Source: Phoronis australis
Lineage: Eukaryota > Phoronida > Phoronidae
Direction of reading: 5' to 3'
DNA: 62,000 nucleotides
NCBI GenBank assembly: GCA_002633005.1
Contig: NMRA01000277.1
Span: 3,783-65,782 of the forward strand
This document shows, piece by piece, positions 59,076-62,000 of this stretch; positions within the stretch are counted from its first letter, which is position 1; each line of letters begins with the position of its first letter. The notes beneath the pieces are model-generated. The model ran no database searches and was not told where the DNA came from. It saw only the letters and a list, made by a program, of their open reading frames with translations. Made by a program: the position numbers and the translations under genes.

Positions 59076-59446
59076 TTTCAGCTTACAACACACTAAACAA
59101 TCCCTAAATCCAACGTAGTTGAGTTCTCTACTAACCTATCTTGCCGCAGAATACTCGCCGATGGAAATTGGTGGCGACAATTGTTGAAAAACAGCACAAA
59201 ACAAAAGTAGAATAGAACAGATTCGCACGGTAAAGTCAACGCAAAACCAAGAAGCGGGAAACGCTTGCCTCCTAAAACGTCACTTCCGGAGCAGCGGACG
59301 AGTAATTTATAAAATTACGAAAAGCTGTAATTAAGTGGAAAATATGTCTAGGATAACTAACCAACCTTATTTTCGCTCAAAATGACATGGGAAAAGGTTG
59401 CCTTCGCCTTTAATCGCATCCAGTGAAATGCAGCTTGGTGATCATA

Positions 59447-59975
59447 ATCTTGAAAATGGCGCTCTTTTGTCTTATACGACACAGTTTGAACTTAAATAGC
59501 TTGGCAACACTCTAATTCTTCATATTTCAGAGAAAACACGATGGCCATCAAAACAAAACGTTACATTGCTAATTCTTTTCTTTTATGTTTTTTATTTTTG
59601 TGTAGAAGCTAAAACGCAAAAATCTGAGGTGCTCAAAATCCAGAAAACTGAAATGTTTACTTACGCCGACGTAAGAAAATTAGTACACCAGAAAACATAA
59701 TTAAGGCCCTTAAACAAACAACTAACATCGTGCAACGAAATAAATTAATCCGTTTTCAAACAGATTTCAATGAGTAATTTAATTAGAAGTGGCTTTCAGT
59801 AACCGATATAAACTTCAATTTTTCCAGAGAAATCCTTTTTAGTGCCTGTAACGGAAAACTAATTCGGTGATTTATAGTAAATCAAAATACGAAAAATGAA
59901 AATTTCCAGTCACTTCGGCTTTTACCAGACAAATGAAATGCATTAGTGTTGTCCGGTTCAACCCTGCCGTGCACA
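59447..59975. repeat. Dispersed repeat, copy B
   Basis: It is collinear with 50408-50920 at moderate identity and begins 34 bp after the Kolobok-like element. Confidence 0.7.
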
Positions 59976-62000
59976 AGGAAAATACAGCCGAAGTACTACC
60001 CACCATGAGTGTACAAGATACCCTACTCATTCTTCTAAGAACACACGGATTGCTTAGCCTGATTTACCTAAATCATGCTAAGGCGTGAAGTGAGAAAATC
60101 TGTCTACATCTCGAAGTCAAAATACAGAAATGCCCATAAAACTTTTGGTTATTCGTAGTCATATTTCCGACTTTTGGATAAAGTCAAAAGACAAAAACCA
60201 ACACAGAAGACATAACGTTTCGAGAAACACAAAAAACAGCTTTCAAAAAGTGAACTGGCCTATGGAGATGGCCGGAGAAATGATCGACCGAAACGTCGAG
60301 CCAATGTAAATATAGACTAGAGGCTAGTGTAAATAGACAAATAGATTTTTAGAAATGAAAAAACTGACAGTTCGCTATTCCTTGAGACCATGGTTGGCGC
60401 ATAAAATGACCAAGTTCAGTTGTATATCCTGGTCTCAAACAATAACAAACTGTCGCTAGAAGCCCTGAGATCACCTCAAATTTAAGACCAATTATTTAAC
60501 GGCAGGTGTTCTAATTCAAACTATTTTGTGACGGAAGGCGAGTTTATCTTCGCTTTAAGTTCAGTTCATGTAAAGATGCGTCAATGAAATACAATGGATC
60601 CACTGTTAAGATTTTCAAACCTGAAGTAATCTCAGACTATATCTTTTGGAGCCCATTCAATCCCTGAACTCGACTTACCGTATCAGTGCTGTAGCCCGCT
60701 GTTACATTAACTAAGAATGAACATCATCCAACGCGGCATGTACAATAAAATTTTAATGAATTCAACACGCATTTGTTGGGTGCTTTGAGCCATACACAAT
60801 CCAGTTTAACCCGATACACCCGGCGATTAATTTAGACATGAAACATTTTAACTATAATGGAAACATGTATATTTAATCAGTTCAACTTAGAAAAGTAGCA
60901 CATGCCTATTAGATGACTCGAATTTGTTTTGAATGACCGTTACAACGCCCACAGGGACAACAACAAACAAAATCTTGTTGCTGAAAAAAACAACGTTTTT
61001 CTTGCAAACTGACTAAAATCTGCGGCAAAAATGCTACCAGCTGCTGAACCTGTATTCTACACAAGAAATATCAACTTCTATCAAGTACAGCTGTGTGAAT
61101 GAGTAGGTACCGTCAATAATTCCCCAGTCAATACTTATGAGCTGCTGGAATATGTAAAGTAAATATTTAAATTAATGAAATGCATTCATTCAAACGGTTG
61201 AGGTTTTTTTCAAGCAGCAGAAAAGAATATGAGTTGGGCACAGAGCACATCGAGAAAAGGTGGTCAGTGTCACTTGGCGAGACAGTGTTTACTTACAATA
61301 CTACTACATGCATACATGGAGAAAGCTACGTCAACAAAATCATGTGAATTCCAAACTAAAATAATCTCAACAAAAGGCAGCATTCGACAAGCAGTAAATT
61401 GTGTACGAGACCAGGGTCAAAGAGAACAGCATGGTTGGCTCTGATCTAGCTCATAGGTGTTATCTTTGGTTTAACGAGACCCCTTCATATATTTTTACAC
61501 AGACAGTTTCATCAAATGATGAAAATCAATAAAGCAATACTTCGTAAATTGCAGTCCTCACTCGATGTTTATGCGTTTTTATTGTCAATTCAAAAAACCG
61601 AATATTAATGTCGTTCAGCAGTGGCTGCCATCTTTTTGGTGCTCCGCCAGAAATCCAAAAATAATTTTTGAAAACTCAAGATTTAATTCTGTTAATTTTT
61701 AAACCATTCGATATGGTACTGAAAGAGAATCATTTGGTTAAAAGTTTAAGCAAGGTTGATTTGCTGTCAAATATCTTTCATTAAATGTTTAACGGGAAGG
61801 AAGCGAAAAGATATAGCCGTCTGGTTTACGATATATAGATTGCATAAATATAAGGTTCTCAAAGGATAAAGAAAATCAAAGTCTTTTAGAAATATTTCAA
61901 AATTTATAGACAAAATTATGAAACGATAAGCCTGGCGAAGTGAAGTAAGCTTCCAGCTTTTCATGTACGTTCTTAGACTACTACCACGGTGCCCTGTATT
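59976..62000. other. Intergenic region to window end
   Basis: A fragment at 60370-60440 is related to 51050-51100. Otherwise I see AT-rich sequence with no recognisable gene. Confidence 0.45.

Larger units (their letters stand above)
57742..59413 (+). mobile_element. Kolobok-like THAP transposon, copy 3 (most complete)
   Basis: 1672 bp, flanked by TTAA on both sides (57742-57745 and 59410-59413). The terminal repeats (AGGCGAAGGCAACC...) extend about 155 bp on each side. Two genes face each other inside: a THAP gene on + (from 58009) and a ballast-like gene on - (from 59075). TTAA duplication plus a THAP domain is characteristic of the Kolobok superfamily. The catalytic DDE part is missing, so it is non-autonomous. 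Confidence 0.78.

Overview
The window is eukaryotic, almost certainly from a non-vertebrate animal. It shows intron-rich genes with GT-AG splice sites, long AT-rich introns, abundant short DNA transposons, assembly gaps, and a dopamine receptor type (Dop1R2/DAMB) known from invertebrates. The repeat content and gene structure suggest a marine invertebrate, perhaps a deuterostome such as a hemichordate or echinoderm, but the species cannot be fixed from this sequence. I see no bacterial, phage or CRISPR features and no intact virus.

Three protein-coding genes can be read in full. (1) A cytosolic aspartate aminotransferase (GOT1) lies on the + strand at 433-13609. It has nine exons whose lengths sum to 1239 nt (412 aa) with every catalytic residue in place. 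(2) An N-acetylglucosamine kinase (NAGK) lies on the + strand at 17176-39148. It has eight exons summing to 1113 nt (370 aa); the sugar-kinase motifs are clear, but two residues near the sugar site differ from the human enzyme. (3) A single-exon dopamine receptor (550 aa) lies on the - strand at 39942-41594 and converges on NAGK. GOT1 and NAGK are housekeeping metabolic genes and the receptor is a signalling gene; nothing suggests that the three act together.

The rest is repeat-rich. The most notable family is a TTAA-flanked DNA transposon, Kolobok-like, with three degenerate copies: 31563-32887 and 35871-37020 (both in NAGK introns) and 57742-59413 (intergenic). It carries a THAP zinc-finger gene on one strand. 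On the opposite strand, facing it, is an ORF with a Cys-rich domain resembling the intracellular 'ballast' domain of the P2X7 receptor. Other elements include a 561-bp terminal-inverted-repeat (TIR) transposon with a 9-bp target duplication sitting inside a tandem array upstream of the receptor gene, a roughly 600-bp palindrome with a half copy elsewhere, a 405-bp miniature element present twice, hAT-like miniature elements, minisatellites in GOT1 introns, and two long hairpins.

From about 41.6 kb to the end (20 kb) I find no recognisable gene apart from transposon pieces. A 520-base gap (26771-27290) lies in NAGK intron 5, and a CpG-rich block of about 0.5 kb in the same intron is unexplained.
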